Part shown: positions 1 through 8,442 of the stretch, one piece after another
How the letters are laid out: each line of letters opens with the position of its first letter
Position numbering within the stretch: the stretch's first letter is position 1
From: Rhodococcus ruber
GTDB taxonomy: Bacteria > Actinomycetota > Actinomycetes > Mycobacteriales > Mycobacteriaceae
Direction: 5' to 3'
Assembly (NCBI RefSeq): GCF_027270735.1
Contig: NZ_JAPWIJ010000006.1
Coordinates: forward strand, 310,001 to 374,000
Length of the DNA stretch: 64,000 bases
Notes under the pieces: model-generated
Seen by the model: the letters and a program-made list of their open reading frames with translations, nothing else
What the model was told of the DNA's origin: nothing
Databases searched by the model: none
Program-made: the position numbers and the translations under genes

Positions 1-520
1 GCAGCGCTTCGGTCAACGCCGCCATCTGCGGTTCGACGTCGTCCCGGCCGCGCCCACCGCTGAAACGCAGTACAGCCACCGTCTCCGCCGGAACCGACGT
101 CAACGTCACGCGGTCGTCGTCGGGCTTCGGCAGCGTGTCCATCGTCCACTTCGACGGCATGAAGAACCGGACGACCCAGCCGCCGCTGCCGGGCGTGCTC
201 GACACGGGGGCCGTCATCGCGATCTTCTGCGAGCCTTTCGGCGACTGACTGACGGGAGCGGTCATCGCGACCTTCTGCTTGCCCCCATTTCCACCGAAGA
301 TGTACCGGGCCAGGCGACGAAAACCCTCCTGGCGTGCCTCTTCTTCATCTGCGTCGACGGTGGTCTGCGCCGCGATGCGTGGTTCGTAACGACGGATCTC
401 CACCGCGTCGGTCAGTCGACGGCTCGTGTGCGGCGGTTCCTCGGTACCGACCCGAATTCCGACGACACCCAACGCGGCCTCGCCCACCTGTCCGATCGTC
501 GACGTGATTTTCTCCAACAA
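1..520 (-). CDS. SOUL family haem-binding protein (3' end outside window)
   Basis: Translating the minus strand gives a continuous frame with the SOUL-family core: VEIRRYEPRIAA near the N terminus, then a GFRRLARYIFGGN stretch, then two MTAPV motifs (KVAMTAPV and KIAMTAPV) and FFMPSKW. Repeated MTAPV and a following MPS are typical of SOUL proteins, which bind haem or hydrophobic ligands; the bacterial role is unknown. The C-terminal end runs off base 1. I place the start at the TTG near 520 because GGAG lies six bases upstream; an in-frame GTG at 562 is the alternative. It is transcribed away from the hydroxylase gene at 634, so the short gap between them holds both promoters. Confidence 0.8.
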   Translation of the reverse strand, partial: MLEKITSTIGQVGEAALGVVGIRVGTEEPPHTSRRLTDAVEIRRYEPRIAAQTTVDADEEEARQEGFRRLARYIFGGNGGKQKVAMTAPVSQSPKGSQKIAMTAPVSSTPGSGGWVVRFFMPSKWTMDTLPKPDDDRVTLTSVPAETVAVLRFSGGRGRDDVEPQMAALTEAL

Positions 521-633
521 GTCCCACTCCGCTCTCTCGGCCGACAGGTGCGCCCATCCCACGGTACGAGCCGTAGGAAAGTCGGACAGTCAGCGTTACA
601 CTTCCTCCATTACTGTCACGCACTGGAGGTTCG

Positions 634-1539
634 ATGAGCGAGTGGATCGGCTCGGCGTGGAATGCACTGCCCGAACCGCTGCGCGATCCCGTCGCGCTGG
701 CCATCCCCGCGTTCGCGCTGCTACTGACGATCGAATGGATCGCGGCCGCGAAGCTCGAAGACGGTGTACGCGGCAGTTACTCCACCAGGGATGCGCGCTC
801 CAGCTTGAGCATGGGCTTGGTGTCGATCGCGACCACCACCGCATGGAAGGCGCTGGCGTTGGTCGGCTACACGGCCATCTACGTCTATCTCGCGCCGTGG
901 CACCTTCCCGCAGACGCCTGGTACACCTGGGTGATTCTGATCCTGGGCGTCGACCTGCTGTTCTACGGGTACCACCGCATCGCGCATCGGACTCGAATCA
1001 TCTGGGCGACGCATCAGTCCCACCATTCGAGCGAGTACTTCAACTTCGCCGCAGCGCTGCGACAGAAGTGGAACAACAGCGGCGAGGTCATCATGTGGCT
1101 GCCGCTCCCCCTGTTGGGCATGCCGCCGTGGATGGTGTTCGTCGGATTCTCGATCAACCTCGTCTATCAATTCTGGGTGCACACCGAGCGCATCGACCGG
1201 CTGCCGCGCCCGTTCGAGTACGTCTTCAACACGCCTTCCCATCACCGCGTCCATCACGGCCGGGACCCGCAGTACCTCGACAAGAACTACGGCGGAATCC
1301 TCATCATCTGGGATCGGCTGTTCGGAAGCTACGCCGAGGAGGTCGAGCGGCCGAACTACGGATTGACCAAACCTGTCGACACGTTCAACATCTGGACCCT
1401 CCAGACGCACGAATACCGCAACATCGCACGGGATGTTGCGGCATCGCGGTCGTGGAAGGAACGCGTCGGATATCTTGTGGGACCGCCGGGATGGACGCCG
1501 CAGGCCCCACGAGAACGAGCTACTGCCGGCTCAGATTGA
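634..1539 (+). CDS. Sterol desaturase / fatty acid hydroxylase family membrane protein
   Basis: The 301-residue product has the three histidine clusters of the membrane di-iron fatty acid hydroxylase superfamily: HRIAH (114-118), HQSHH (127-131) and HHRVHH (203-208). Hydrophobic segments lie around 20-36, 62-87, 97-113 and 155-180. Members insert hydroxyl groups or double bonds into sterols, fatty acids or carotenoids using O2; the substrate here cannot be read from sequence. The C-terminal 20 bp overlap, tail to tail, the YceI gene on the other strand, and no separate terminator is visible. Confidence 0.88.
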   Translation: MSEWIGSAWNALPEPLRDPVALAIPAFALLLTIEWIAAAKLEDGVRGSYSTRDARSSLSMGLVSIATTTAWKALALVGYTAIYVYLAPWHLPADAWYTWVILILGVDLLFYGYHRIAHRTRIIWATHQSHHSSEYFNFAAALRQKWNNSGEVIMWLPLPLLGMPPWMVFVGFSINLVYQFWVHTERIDRLPRPFEYVFNTPSHHRVHHGRDPQYLDKNYGGILIIWDRLFGSYAEEVERPNYGLTKPVDTFNIWTLQTHEYRNIARDVAASRSWKERVGYLVGPPGWTPQAPRERATAGSD

Positions 1540-2209
1540 TCAGGAAGTCGACGGTGCCCGAGTCCTCGACGGTGACGAAGCCGAGTGACGGCGGTTCGAC
1601 GCCGTAATCGGCCCATGTCGTCGGAATGGCACCCGAAGCGATGAGCGTGTCGCCGGATTGCAGTACCTGCATCTCCACCGAGACGGGTCGCGTCTGATCT
1701 TTGAGCGTCAATGTGCCTTCGGCCGTGACGGTTTCGGTGGTTCCGTCCTTGGGGAGGCCGGCCAGATCGATCGGCGAGTCGATCGTGAACGTCGCCGTCG
1801 GATACGTCGCGGTGTCGAAGATGTTGCCGCGGAACTGGCTGTCTCGGCGGTCACTGTCGGTGGTGATCGAATTCGTCTGCACCACAACCTCACCGGTGGT
1901 CAAGGAGTTGTCTGCGATGGTGACCGAACCGCCGACCTCGGGCGTCGACCCGACAACGGTCACGTCGGAGCCGTTGAGTACCTCGTCGACGGTGTAGCCC
2001 GCCGCGGTGGTGTTCGACGCGTCGCCTGGGGTGACGGTCCATGTTCCGTTCAGATCCTCGGTCGTCGCCGCCTGCGCGCCCGAGGTGTCGACGGTCGCCG
2101 CCGGGGCGGCGTCTTCTTGGAACGACGCGTAGATCTTGGGCCCGAAGTACAGCCCGAGCGCTACGAGCGCAACGACAACAACGCCTACGATCCACCATTT
2201 CTTGGTCAT
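1520..2209 (-). CDS. YceI family protein, membrane-anchored
   Basis: The start is taken at the ATG giving MTKKWW (229 residues); an in-frame start 54 bp upstream would add an unlikely N-terminal tail. An uncleaved-looking hydrophobic anchor (about 6-27) is followed by a short linker and a YceI lipocalin-like beta barrel: LNGTWTVTPGD, then FRGNIFDTATYPTATFTIDSP and a C-terminal GFVTVEDSGTVDFLINLSR. YceI proteins bind isoprenoid or other lipid ligands in the envelope; the ligand is unknown here. A second, cytosolic-type YceI gene lies at 18210. Confidence 0.85.
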   Translation of the reverse strand: MTKKWWIVGVVVVALVALGLYFGPKIYASFQEDAAPAATVDTSGAQAATTEDLNGTWTVTPGDASNTTAAGYTVDEVLNGSDVTVVGSTPEVGGSVTIADNSLTTGEVVVQTNSITTDSDRRDSQFRGNIFDTATYPTATFTIDSPIDLAGLPKDGTTETVTAEGTLTLKDQTRPVSVEMQVLQSGDTLIASGAIPTTWADYGVEPPSLGFVTVEDSGTVDFLINLSRQ

Positions 2210-2329
2210 GACTGCCGATGATAGTTGCAGCTTCAAGCCAATGGGAGATGAGCGACCTGGCAACTCCCTGAGAGTTTTGTCCGTTTACCCCGTGCGCACG
2301 TGTCGGGGCCGACAGGCACAATGGAACGC

Positions 2330-3340
2330 ATGGATCCGGTGGACGCACTTCGAGAGATCGGATACTGGCTCGAGCGCTCACGCTCGGACACCCACCGCGT
2401 CAAGGCTTATCGGCGAGCCGCTGATGTCGTCGAATCTCTCGGTCCTGCACAACGATCCGAGCACGAAAAGGCCGACAGCTGGTCCTCACTGGCCGGCATC
2501 GGAGCCAAGACCTCGCTGATCATTCGTCAGGCTCTGACACAGGACGTTCCGGACTATCTGGCCGAGCAACGAAACGCTGCCGAACCCATCGGCAACAACG
2601 ACCTCCGCGCCGCACTCAAGGGTGATCTGCACACCCATTCCAACTGGTCCGACGGCGGTAGCCCCATCGAAGAGATGATGCGTACCGCGGCCAGGCTCGG
2701 CCACGAGTACTGCGCGCTGACCGATCATTCCCCGCGCCTGAAGGTCGCGAACGGCCTCACCGCCGAGCGTCTGCGCGCCCAACTCGACATCGTCGCCGAA
2801 CTCAACGAACGGCTCGCACCGTTCCGCATCCTCACCGGAATCGAAGTCGACATCCTCGACGACGGGTCACTCGACCAGGACGAAGGCTTGCTCGCCGAGC
2901 TGGACGTGGTGGTAGCGAGCGTGCACTCCAACTTGCGAGCCGACTCCAAGACAATGACCAAACGCATGGTCACCGCCATCGCGAACCCGCACGTCGACGT
3001 CCTCGGCCACTGCACCGGACGGCTCGTCGAGGGCGGTCGCGGCACCAGGCCCGAATCGACATTCGACGCACCCGTGGTGTTCGAGGGCTGCCGCCAATTC
3101 GGTACCGCAGTGGAGATCAACGCCCGGCCCGAACGCCAGGACCCACCCGAGCGCCTCATCGACATCGCGCTCGAACGCGAGTGCCTGTTTTCCATCGACA
3201 CCGATGCGCACGCACCCGGCCAGCTCGACTGGCAGGGCTACGGCTGTATCCGCGCCGAGGCCCGCGGTGTGCCCGCGGAGCGAGTGATCAACACCTGGCC
3301 GCTCGACGACCTGCTCGATTGGACGGCACAGCGCGCGTGA
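2330..3340 (+). CDS. PHP domain metallophosphoesterase with N-terminal helix-hairpin-helix region (PolX C-terminal type)
   Basis: I start at the ATG giving MDPVDALREI (336 residues); an ATG nine bases upstream and a GTG at 2300 are possible. Residues 1-80 resemble the helical N-terminal part of family X polymerases, including a GIGAKT hairpin (56-61). The PHP domain follows with GDLHTHSNWSDG (98-109), TDH (131-133), GIEVDIL (170-176), SVHS (197-200), GHCTGR (226-231) and DTDAH (290-294), a full set of metal ligands. There is no polymerase palm, so this is the stand-alone histidinol-phosphatase-like or DNA-repair-type phosphoesterase common in actinobacteria. Its stop overlaps the start of the next gene. 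Confidence 0.85.
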   Translation: MDPVDALREIGYWLERSRSDTHRVKAYRRAADVVESLGPAQRSEHEKADSWSSLAGIGAKTSLIIRQALTQDVPDYLAEQRNAAEPIGNNDLRAALKGDLHTHSNWSDGGSPIEEMMRTAARLGHEYCALTDHSPRLKVANGLTAERLRAQLDIVAELNERLAPFRILTGIEVDILDDGSLDQDEGLLAELDVVVASVHSNLRADSKTMTKRMVTAIANPHVDVLGHCTGRLVEGGRGTRPESTFDAPVVFEGCRQFGTAVEINARPERQDPPERLIDIALERECLFSIDTDAHAPGQLDWQGYGCIRAEARGVPAERVINTWPLDDLLDWTAQRA

Positions 3341-4251
3341 ACCGTCGTCACTTCCTCTCCGGCCTGCTCGCTGTGACGCTGGTCGGCTGCAGCTCCACCG
3401 ACACCGACTCCTCACCGAGTACGGCCGAAACCTATTCGGCTGCACTGCAACCGGTCTCGGGCCCTGTCGGCGACCCTGTCCGACTGAAGTACGGATTCGA
3501 TCCGGACAACATCGGCGATCTCTACCTCCCCGACAACGACGCCACCTCACTCCCGGTGGTGGTGATGATTCACGGCGGCGGGTGGCAGGAGAACCTCGAC
3601 CTGTCGTACTTCCAGCAGATGTCGACGGCCATCGCCAACGAAGGCATCGCCGTCTGGAACGTCGAATATCGGCGCGGACCGAACAATTGGGCCAACACTC
3701 TCTCCGACGTCGACGACGCCACCGAGGCACTCGCAACAGTCGTGCAGGACGCAGCCGACGGGAGGCTCGATCTCGATCGCGTCCACATCGCCGGACACTC
3801 GGCCGGCGGGCAGCTCGCCGCCTGGGTGGCCGCTCGACACCTGATGCCGGTCGATGCGCCGGGAGCGGAACCGAGGATCAAGCCGCGTAGCGCCACCATC
3901 ATGGCCGGCGTCTTCGACATGAAGCGGGCGGCCACACTCGGAAACGACAAGTTCGTGCCGGTCTTCCTCGGCGGCATGCCGAACGAAGTACCGGGCCGCT
4001 ACAAGATCGCGTCGCCCATCGAATATCTCCCCCTCGATGTCCCGCTGACTGCGCTGCACGGTGATGCCGATCAGACGGTGTCGGTCAATCAGAGCCGTGT
4101 CTACGTCGATGCAGCAACGAAGGCGGGCAGCACCGACACCGAACTCGTCGTACTGCCCGGAGCCGGGCACGGCGCGTTTCTCGACCCCAAGAACCGCGCC
4201 TGGTCGACGGCATTGAGCACCATCACCGGCCGTGCGCAGACCCTGCTCTGA
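3337..4251 (+). CDS. Alpha/beta hydrolase (esterase) lipoprotein
   Basis: The GTG start overlaps the stop codon of the PHP gene, so the two are translationally coupled. The 304-residue product begins NRRHFLSGL, a twin-arginine-like signal, and has a lipobox LVGC with Cys18, so it is probably a lipid-anchored extracytoplasmic enzyme. The hydrolase core shows the oxyanion-hole motif HGGGW (79-83), the nucleophile elbow GHSAGG (Ser155), a late GDADQ aspartate region and GAGHGAF carrying the catalytic His. This is the carboxylesterase / kynurenine-formamidase-like branch. Substrate unknown. Confidence 0.85.
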   Translation: MNRRHFLSGLLAVTLVGCSSTDTDSSPSTAETYSAALQPVSGPVGDPVRLKYGFDPDNIGDLYLPDNDATSLPVVVMIHGGGWQENLDLSYFQQMSTAIANEGIAVWNVEYRRGPNNWANTLSDVDDATEALATVVQDAADGRLDLDRVHIAGHSAGGQLAAWVAARHLMPVDAPGAEPRIKPRSATIMAGVFDMKRAATLGNDKFVPVFLGGMPNEVPGRYKIASPIEYLPLDVPLTALHGDADQTVSVNQSRVYVDAATKAGSTDTELVVLPGAGHGAFLDPKNRAWSTALSTITGRAQTLL

Positions 4252-4286
4252 CGTCGGCGGTTCTGCCGGGGTGGTACACAGTTGCG

Positions 4287-4742
4287 ATGAACGGAAAAAT
4301 CGCGACCGGATTGCTCGGGCTGATCGTGGCCGTCTCGGTTGCCGGATGCAGCAACGATCCGTCGACCGAGGGCGCGTCGAGCACTTCCGCCGCGGCCAGC
4401 ACGACGACCTCTGCCGCGGCTTCCACGACAGTCCCCGCCAGCACCACGCTCGACGCTCCGGCCCCCGCCCCTGCCGACACTCCGGTTCCCGAGGCTCCGC
4501 CTGCCGCTGAACCCGATGCCCCGACCTCGGGCGTCACCGGCGAAGCGCTGTACCAGCAGACCTGCACCCAATTTCTGCCGTCCATCGATGCGCTCGAACA
4601 AACCGGAATCTCCGATCGCGCCAAGTCGGTCGAGGGTCTGCGCAACGAAATGACCACCGCCCCGAGTTGGAACACCGTGCCGCCCAGTGATCAGGAACAG
4701 ATTCTGCGTGGACTCGACTCCGCCGGTGCGGGGCAATGCTGA
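4287..4742 (+). CDS. Hypothetical lipoprotein with low-complexity Ser/Thr/Ala/Pro linker
   Basis: The 151-residue product has a signal peptide ending in the lipobox SVAGC (Cys21). A Ser/Thr/Ala-rich then Pro/Ala-rich stretch (about 25-82) looks like an exposed cell-wall linker. A small C-terminal domain (about 85-151) has two cysteines, one in LYQQTCTQFLPS and one at the extreme C terminus (GAGQC), which could pair. Mycobacteriales encode many such lipoproteins of unknown function. It follows the esterase lipoprotein by 35 bp in the same direction and may be cotranscribed. Confidence 0.75.
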   Translation: MNGKIATGLLGLIVAVSVAGCSNDPSTEGASSTSAAASTTTSAAASTTVPASTTLDAPAPAPADTPVPEAPPAAEPDAPTSGVTGEALYQQTCTQFLPSIDALEQTGISDRAKSVEGLRNEMTTAPSWNTVPPSDQEQILRGLDSAGAGQC

Positions 4743-4774
4743 GCGTCTGAGTCGCTGGGGGCCCCGGTGATCCC

Positions 4775-4855
4775 GCAAACGCGCGCGCGTTTGCCATACG
4801 CGCGCGGTCTAGGCAGCGAATCCGCACGCGTACGACGAATGCGCGCGCGTTTGCG
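4775..4855. repeat. Alternating CG palindromic repeat cluster
   Basis: Bases 4775-4794 form a perfect 20-bp palindrome (GCAAACGCGC and its complement). A second, partial copy sharing the 14-bp GCGCGCGCGTTTGC lies at about 4841-4854, and between them are further CG-alternating runs (ACGCGCGCGG, CACGCGTACG). No gene lies here; the cluster sits between the lipoprotein stop and the terminator of tRNA-Ser. Function unknown. Confidence 0.6.
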
Positions 4856-4897
4856 CCCGACCTCGGCCCGGCCGCACACCCACGACACCCAGCGCAC

Positions 4898-4934
4898 AAA
4901 AAAACTCCCCACCCGACGGATCGGGTGGGGAGTT
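4898..4934 (-). terminator. Rho-independent terminator of tRNA-Ser
   Basis: On the minus strand, a perfect 14-bp stem (AACTCCCCACCCGA at 4903-4916 pairing with 4921-4934) with a 4-base loop is followed by seven T residues (4898-4904 read as complement). It lies a few bases downstream of the tRNA 3' end. Confidence 0.92.
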
Positions 4935-4936
4935 CT

Positions 4937-5026
4937 TGGCGGTGGCGGAGGGATTTGAACCCTCGGAGGGGGTGAACCCTCACACGCTTTCGAGGCGTGC
5001 TCCTTAGGCCGCTCGGACACGCCACC
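4937..5026 (-). tRNA. serU: tRNA-Ser (anticodon CGA)
   Basis: The minus strand gives a class II tRNA. The acceptor stem GGTGGCG pairs with CGCCACC, followed by discriminator G and an encoded CCA (4937-4939). The anticodon loop CTCGAAA places CGA at positions 34-36, reading UCG. A long variable arm (TGAGGGTTCACCCCCT region) and the T-loop GTTCAAATC are present. The mature body without CCA is 4940-5026. The gene symbol is by analogy only. Confidence 0.95.
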
Positions 5027-5050
5027 GCAGAAGACTGTACCGGAATGCGG

Positions 5051-5077
5051 GCCTGAGGCTAAATCGCCAGCTCAGGC
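5051..5077 (-). terminator. Possible hairpin after csbD-like gene
   Basis: GCCTGAG (5051-5057) and CTCAGGC (5071-5077) form a 7-bp stem directly overlapping the stop codon of the CsbD gene. There is no T-run, so it is a weak or mRNA-stabilising hairpin rather than a clear intrinsic terminator. Confidence 0.35.
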
Positions 5078-5274
5078 TAGTTGCCGGTGAGCTTGTCCTT
5101 GATGTTCGAGGCTGCGTCCTTGACCTTCTCGGCACCGTCCTTGAATGCTGCCGAGGTCTGGTCGCCCTTGTCCTCTGCTTCGAGGTCCCTGTCTCCGGTG
5201 GCCGAACCTGCGGCTTCTTTCGCCTTGCCGCCGAGGTCTTCGGTCTTGTTCGAGATCTTGTCGCCGAGTCCCAT
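5077..5274 (-). CDS. CsbD family stress protein
   Basis: This 65-residue, highly charged protein (MGLGDKISNKTEDLGGKAKEA...) matches the CsbD family: a short helical hairpin with GKAKEAAGSATGD and a C-terminal AASNIKDKLTGN. The start is fixed by AAGGAG six bases upstream of the ATG; longer in-frame versions lack such a site. CsbD proteins are general-stress proteins of unknown mechanism, controlled by SigB-type factors in Bacillus. I could not assign a sigma site with confidence. Confidence 0.88.
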   Translation of the reverse strand: MGLGDKISNKTEDLGGKAKEAAGSATGDRDLEAEDKGDQTSAAFKDGAEKVKDAASNIKDKLTGN

Positions 5275-5367
5275 GAGTGTCTCCTTCGCAAGTTCGGAGC
5301 GCAGCGTTGCGCTCTGTCCTCCACCCTCCACAAAATTGGACATCGGGGCCACCATGTGACGAGATCG

Positions 5368-5823
5368 TTATCTCTGGCGAGAGAAGAATTGCGTCAACAC
5401 CTCGGCGCATTCGGCTTCGAGTACCCCGCCGCGAACCTGTGGTCGGTGGGTCAGGCGGCGGTCGCGCACGACGTCCCACAGCGAGCCGACAGCTCCGGTT
5501 TTGGGTTCCCACGCGCCGAACACCACAGCGCCGACGCGGGCCAGCACCAGCGCCCCCGCGCACATCGTGCAGGGTTCCAACGTGACGGCCAGGGTGCAGC
5601 CCTCGAGTCGCCAACCGTCACCGTGCACCGCCGCTGCTCGACGCAATGCGATCACTTCCGCGTGTCCGGTGGGGTCGCCCGACGCCTCCCGTGCATTGCA
5701 GGCCCGGGCGATCTCACGTCCCGAGGCGTCGAACACGACGGCTCCGACGGGTACATCGGCATCCGATGCCTCGGCCGCGGCCGAGAGCGCTGCGCGGATC
5801 ATGTCCGCGTCGGATACCACCAC
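5368..5823 (-). CDS. tadA: tRNA-specific adenosine deaminase
   Basis: The 151-residue product is a zinc-dependent deaminase of the TadA type. The catalytic HAE motif is at 54-56 and the zinc-binding PCTMC at 84-88, with an ATG/GTG start three bases after the preceding gene. TadA converts A34 to inosine in tRNA-Arg(ACG). The gene immediately upstream encodes the protein that habitually accompanies tadA in actinobacteria, so the two form a two-gene operon. An internal ATG seven codons in is an alternative start. Confidence 0.9.
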   Translation of the reverse strand: MVVSDADMIRAALSAAAEASDADVPVGAVVFDASGREIARACNAREASGDPTGHAEVIALRRAAAVHGDGWRLEGCTLAVTLEPCTMCAGALVLARVGAVVFGAWEPKTGAVGSLWDVVRDRRLTHRPQVRGGVLEAECAEVLTQFFSRQR

Positions 5824-5826
5824 CGG

Positions 5827-6366
5827 TCAGCGTCGCAGCTTGTTCACCGCTGCGGCGAACTCGTCCTCGAAGCCCAGACGTTCGGCGATGGACTGCAACT
5901 GCTCGTCGGGGTAGTCGTCGGTCTCGGCGACGATGATGCCCAGCACGGCCTCGGGTAGTCCGAGGTCGGCCAGCAGGGCGAGGTCGCCTTCTTCGTACGG
6001 TTCGATGTCGTCGAGTTCGTCGGGGTCGACGTCAGGGATCTCGATGTTCAACGCATCGAGAACGTCCGCAGCGATTTCGTAGTCCACTGCGGCGACCGCG
6101 TCGGACAGCAGCAGGCGCGTGCCGTTCGGCGCCGGACGCAGGATCACGAAGAACTCCTCGTCCACGTCGAGCAGCCCGAACACGGCACCCGAGCTGCGAA
6201 GTTCACGCAATTCGGTCTCTGCCGCCGACAGGCTGGTCAATGCGTCGTCGGACAGCGGCGTCACGGTCCACTTGCCGTCCTCTCGGACAACTGCAACGCC
6301 GAATCCCTCGAGGTCGTCGTACTCCGATGCGGATGCACGATTGTCTTTCGCGCGCTGTGCGGCCAT
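5827..6366 (-). CDS. tRNA adenosine deaminase-associated protein
   Basis: The 179-residue acidic protein (MAAQRAKDNRASASEYDD...) belongs to the actinobacterial family found directly upstream of tadA. It has an FGVAVVREDGKW beta region near residue 20, LLDVDEEFFVILRP in the middle, and an acidic linker (DVDPDELDDIEPYEEGD). Biochemical function is unknown; the name rests on conserved adjacency. The start is the ATG at 6366; a longer in-frame reading back to 7005 runs antisense through prephenate dehydrogenase and is rejected. The tyrA-type gene diverges 81 bp upstream. Confidence 0.85.
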   Translation of the reverse strand: MAAQRAKDNRASASEYDDLEGFGVAVVREDGKWTVTPLSDDALTSLSAAETELRELRSSGAVFGLLDVDEEFFVILRPAPNGTRLLLSDAVAAVDYEIAADVLDALNIEIPDVDPDELDDIEPYEEGDLALLADLGLPEAVLGIIVAETDDYPDEQLQSIAERLGFEDEFAAAVNKLRR

Positions 6367-6447
6367 GCGCGCAACGGTAGTCCGGTATGGGTCGGTATTC
6401 GAAGTCCACCTCCCGCCTACGGCACCCACCTGTGCCAATCTGGTCGG

Positions 6448-7401
6448 GTGACTTCTTCCTCGGTGTGCGTTCTCGGCCTCGGACTGATCGGCGGGTCGAT
6501 TCTGCGCGCCGCGCACGACGCAGGCCGTCAGGCGTGGGGGTGGAACCGATCGGCCGACGCGATCGCCGGTGCCACAGCCGACGGATACGACGTCGGTACC
6601 GACCTGACAGCGGCATTGACCAGGGCATCGAGGGAAGATGCGCTGATCGTCGTCGCCGTCCCGATGCCCGCTGTCGATTCCATTCTGGCCGCCGTCGCGG
6701 AGCACGCGCCCTCGGCTCCGCTCACCGATGTGGTCAGCGTCAAGGCCGAGGTTGCGGCCGCGGTGACTGCTCGCGGACTGCAGGCGCGCTATGTCGGCGG
6801 GCATCCGATGGCGGGCACCAATCATTCGGGCTGGTCTGCCACCGACCCCACGCTGTTCGCCGACGCGGTGTGGGTGGTGTCCACGGACCCGGGAGTCGAC
6901 GCCGACGTGTGGGTCCGCGTGGCCCGGCTCGCCCTGGACTGCGGGTCGGTGGTGGTGCCGGCCGAGAGCGTCGAGCACGATCGCGCCGTGGCCCGGATCT
7001 CTCACCTACCGCATCTACTGGCCGAGGCCCTGGCAATCGTGGGGGCGGCAGGCGGACCGCTGGCGTTGGGCCTGGCTGCGGGCTCGTTCCGCGACGGGAC
7101 GCGGGTGGCGTCGTCGTCGCCGACTCTCGTCCGGGCGATGACCGAGGGCAACGCAGCCGCGCTACGCACCGCGCTCGACGAAGCGATGCACGCTCTCTCG
7201 GCGGCCCGCACGGAACTGGACGACGGCTCGACGAAAACGCTGGTCGACGCCGGAAACGCAGCGCGGATGCAGTACGAGCAGCATCAGCGCTTCGAGATCA
7301 CCGACGTCACCCCGGGCGAGCCGGGGTGGCGAGAGAAACTGCAGGACGCAGGTCGACGCGGCGGCGTCGTGCGTCAGATCCGTTCGGCCAGTCCGGGGTA
7401 A
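6448..7401 (+). CDS. tyrA: Prephenate dehydrogenase
   Basis: The 317-residue protein starts at GTG with an immediate NAD(P)-binding GLGLIGGS fingerprint (10-17). It continues with the prephenate dehydrogenase motifs VSVKAEV and GGHPMAGTNHSGW and a helical dimerisation region containing RISHLPHLLAEAL. It catalyses NAD-linked oxidative decarboxylation of prephenate to 4-hydroxyphenylpyruvate in tyrosine synthesis. No ACT domain is seen, so feedback control, if any, is not of that type. The 3' end overlaps the next, opposite-strand gene by 28 bp. Confidence 0.9.
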   Translation: MTSSSVCVLGLGLIGGSILRAAHDAGRQAWGWNRSADAIAGATADGYDVGTDLTAALTRASREDALIVVAVPMPAVDSILAAVAEHAPSAPLTDVVSVKAEVAAAVTARGLQARYVGGHPMAGTNHSGWSATDPTLFADAVWVVSTDPGVDADVWVRVARLALDCGSVVVPAESVEHDRAVARISHLPHLLAEALAIVGAAGGPLALGLAAGSFRDGTRVASSSPTLVRAMTEGNAAALRTALDEAMHALSAARTELDDGSTKTLVDAGNAARMQYEQHQRFEITDVTPGEPGWREKLQDAGRRGGVVRQIRSASPG

Positions 7402-8000
7402 TCGAGAACGAATCCTTCGGCATCGACCGTGACGGACGACGTCGACACCGGCGAGATGACGTGGATGCCTTCGGAACCACTGCTGTAGGTCAGCGTGGCC
7501 TCCTGGATGCTGAGGTCGAGGAGGTTGACGTACACCGTCGGCACTTCGAGGTCCTGGACCTGGGTGTGCAGACCGAATCGACGGATCGGCAGCGTGTTGA
7601 AGAACGGACTGAGCACCATGTCGACGTCGAGAGCGCCGCTGTAGGTCGAGCGCTGATGGCTGGCACTGTTCTCCACCATCCAGTAGCCCTCGTCGTCTCG
7701 ACTCACGGACGCCTGACGATCACCGGAGGCGAGCGAGGTGCGCACCGACAGCCGCTTGGTGACGCCGTATTCGTCGGTCACCAGGTCGTAGGACGCGCTG
7801 AAAGCGGGATGGTCGGCGCACGCGGCACCGATGATGCGTCCGGCAGCCTTGATTCGGTTGCCGGAGAGCTGAACGCGCACGGACTCCATGCGCGGCACAT
7901 CGTGCGCTCGCCACGTCAGGATCGAGGGCCAGGTTTTCGCGTCGGTGGAGTCGGACGCAGGGACGGAGGCATGCTCGGCACCCGATTCTTGAGTGATCAC
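7374..8000 (-). CDS. Putative glycolipid-binding domain protein (DUF1089)
   Basis: The 208-residue protein starts at GTG and carries the signature of the DUF1089 family, annotated as putative glycolipid-binding: LTWRAHDVPRMESVRVQLSG at about 28-47, SASYDLVTDEYGVTKRLSV, then LDVDMVLSPFFNTLPIRRFGL and a late VPTVYVNLLDLSIQ. The fold is a lipocalin-like barrel related to LolA/mycobacterial lipoproteins. No signal peptide is evident, so it looks cytosolic. It overlaps the end of tyrA tail to tail. Confidence 0.75.
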   Translation of the reverse strand: MITQESGAEHASVPASDSTDAKTWPSILTWRAHDVPRMESVRVQLSGNRIKAAGRIIGAACADHPAFSASYDLVTDEYGVTKRLSVRTSLASGDRQASVSRDDEGYWMVENSASHQRSTYSGALDVDMVLSPFFNTLPIRRFGLHTQVQDLEVPTVYVNLLDLSIQEATLTYSSGSEGIHVISPVSTSSVTVDAEGFVLDYPGLAERI

Positions 8001-8072
8001 CCATCTACGGTAGGCGACGAACCCCCCTCGAGAACAAGCGGACGTGCCTTTTCCCGCACATTACTTAAGGTG

Positions 8073-8420
8073 ATGACTGTGACGACAGAGAACTCAGGCG
8101 GCGGACAGTTCGATTTCGCGCATTCCGAACAGGCCGCCAAGAGTCGACAGGACAAAGCGACGGCACTGGCGCGCTACGTCTGGGATCGCGGCATCACCGG
8201 TGCCGAACTGCTCGATCTCACCGACGCCGTCCGCAGGAAGCTCGCTCGCGCGGCAGACCTGCACCCACCGAGCACGATGGAAACCTGGACCATCGTGGCC
8301 GAGTTGCTCGACCGCAAATCCGCGTGGGCGGCCGAACACCCCGGTCACGACGGCGCGACGCCCCAGCACGCCGACGAGAAGATCATGTGGGTCAAGCCGC
8401 CCATCACCCCTTGGACCTGA
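8073..8420 (+). CDS. Conserved hypothetical actinobacterial protein
   Basis: The 115-residue soluble protein starts at ATG 8073 (MTVTTENSGGG); an adjacent GTG at 8070 is possible. It is helical with many charged residues (SEQAAKSRQDKATALARYVWDRG and TIVAELLDRKSAWAAEH) and no signal or membrane segment. I do not recognise a named domain. It diverges from the DUF1089 gene across 72 bp. A much longer upstream extension overlaps tyrA out of frame and is rejected. Confidence 0.65.
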   Translation: MTVTTENSGGGQFDFAHSEQAAKSRQDKATALARYVWDRGITGAELLDLTDAVRRKLARAADLHPPSTMETWTIVAELLDRKSAWAAEHPGHDGATPQHADEKIMWVKPPITPWT

Positions 8421-8442
8421 TCAGCCGGTCACCGGACCGATC

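Noticed and set aside
5827..7005. Extended version of the tadA-partner gene
   Set aside because: The extra N-terminal part lies antisense to prephenate dehydrogenase; the ATG at 6366 gives the family's usual start.
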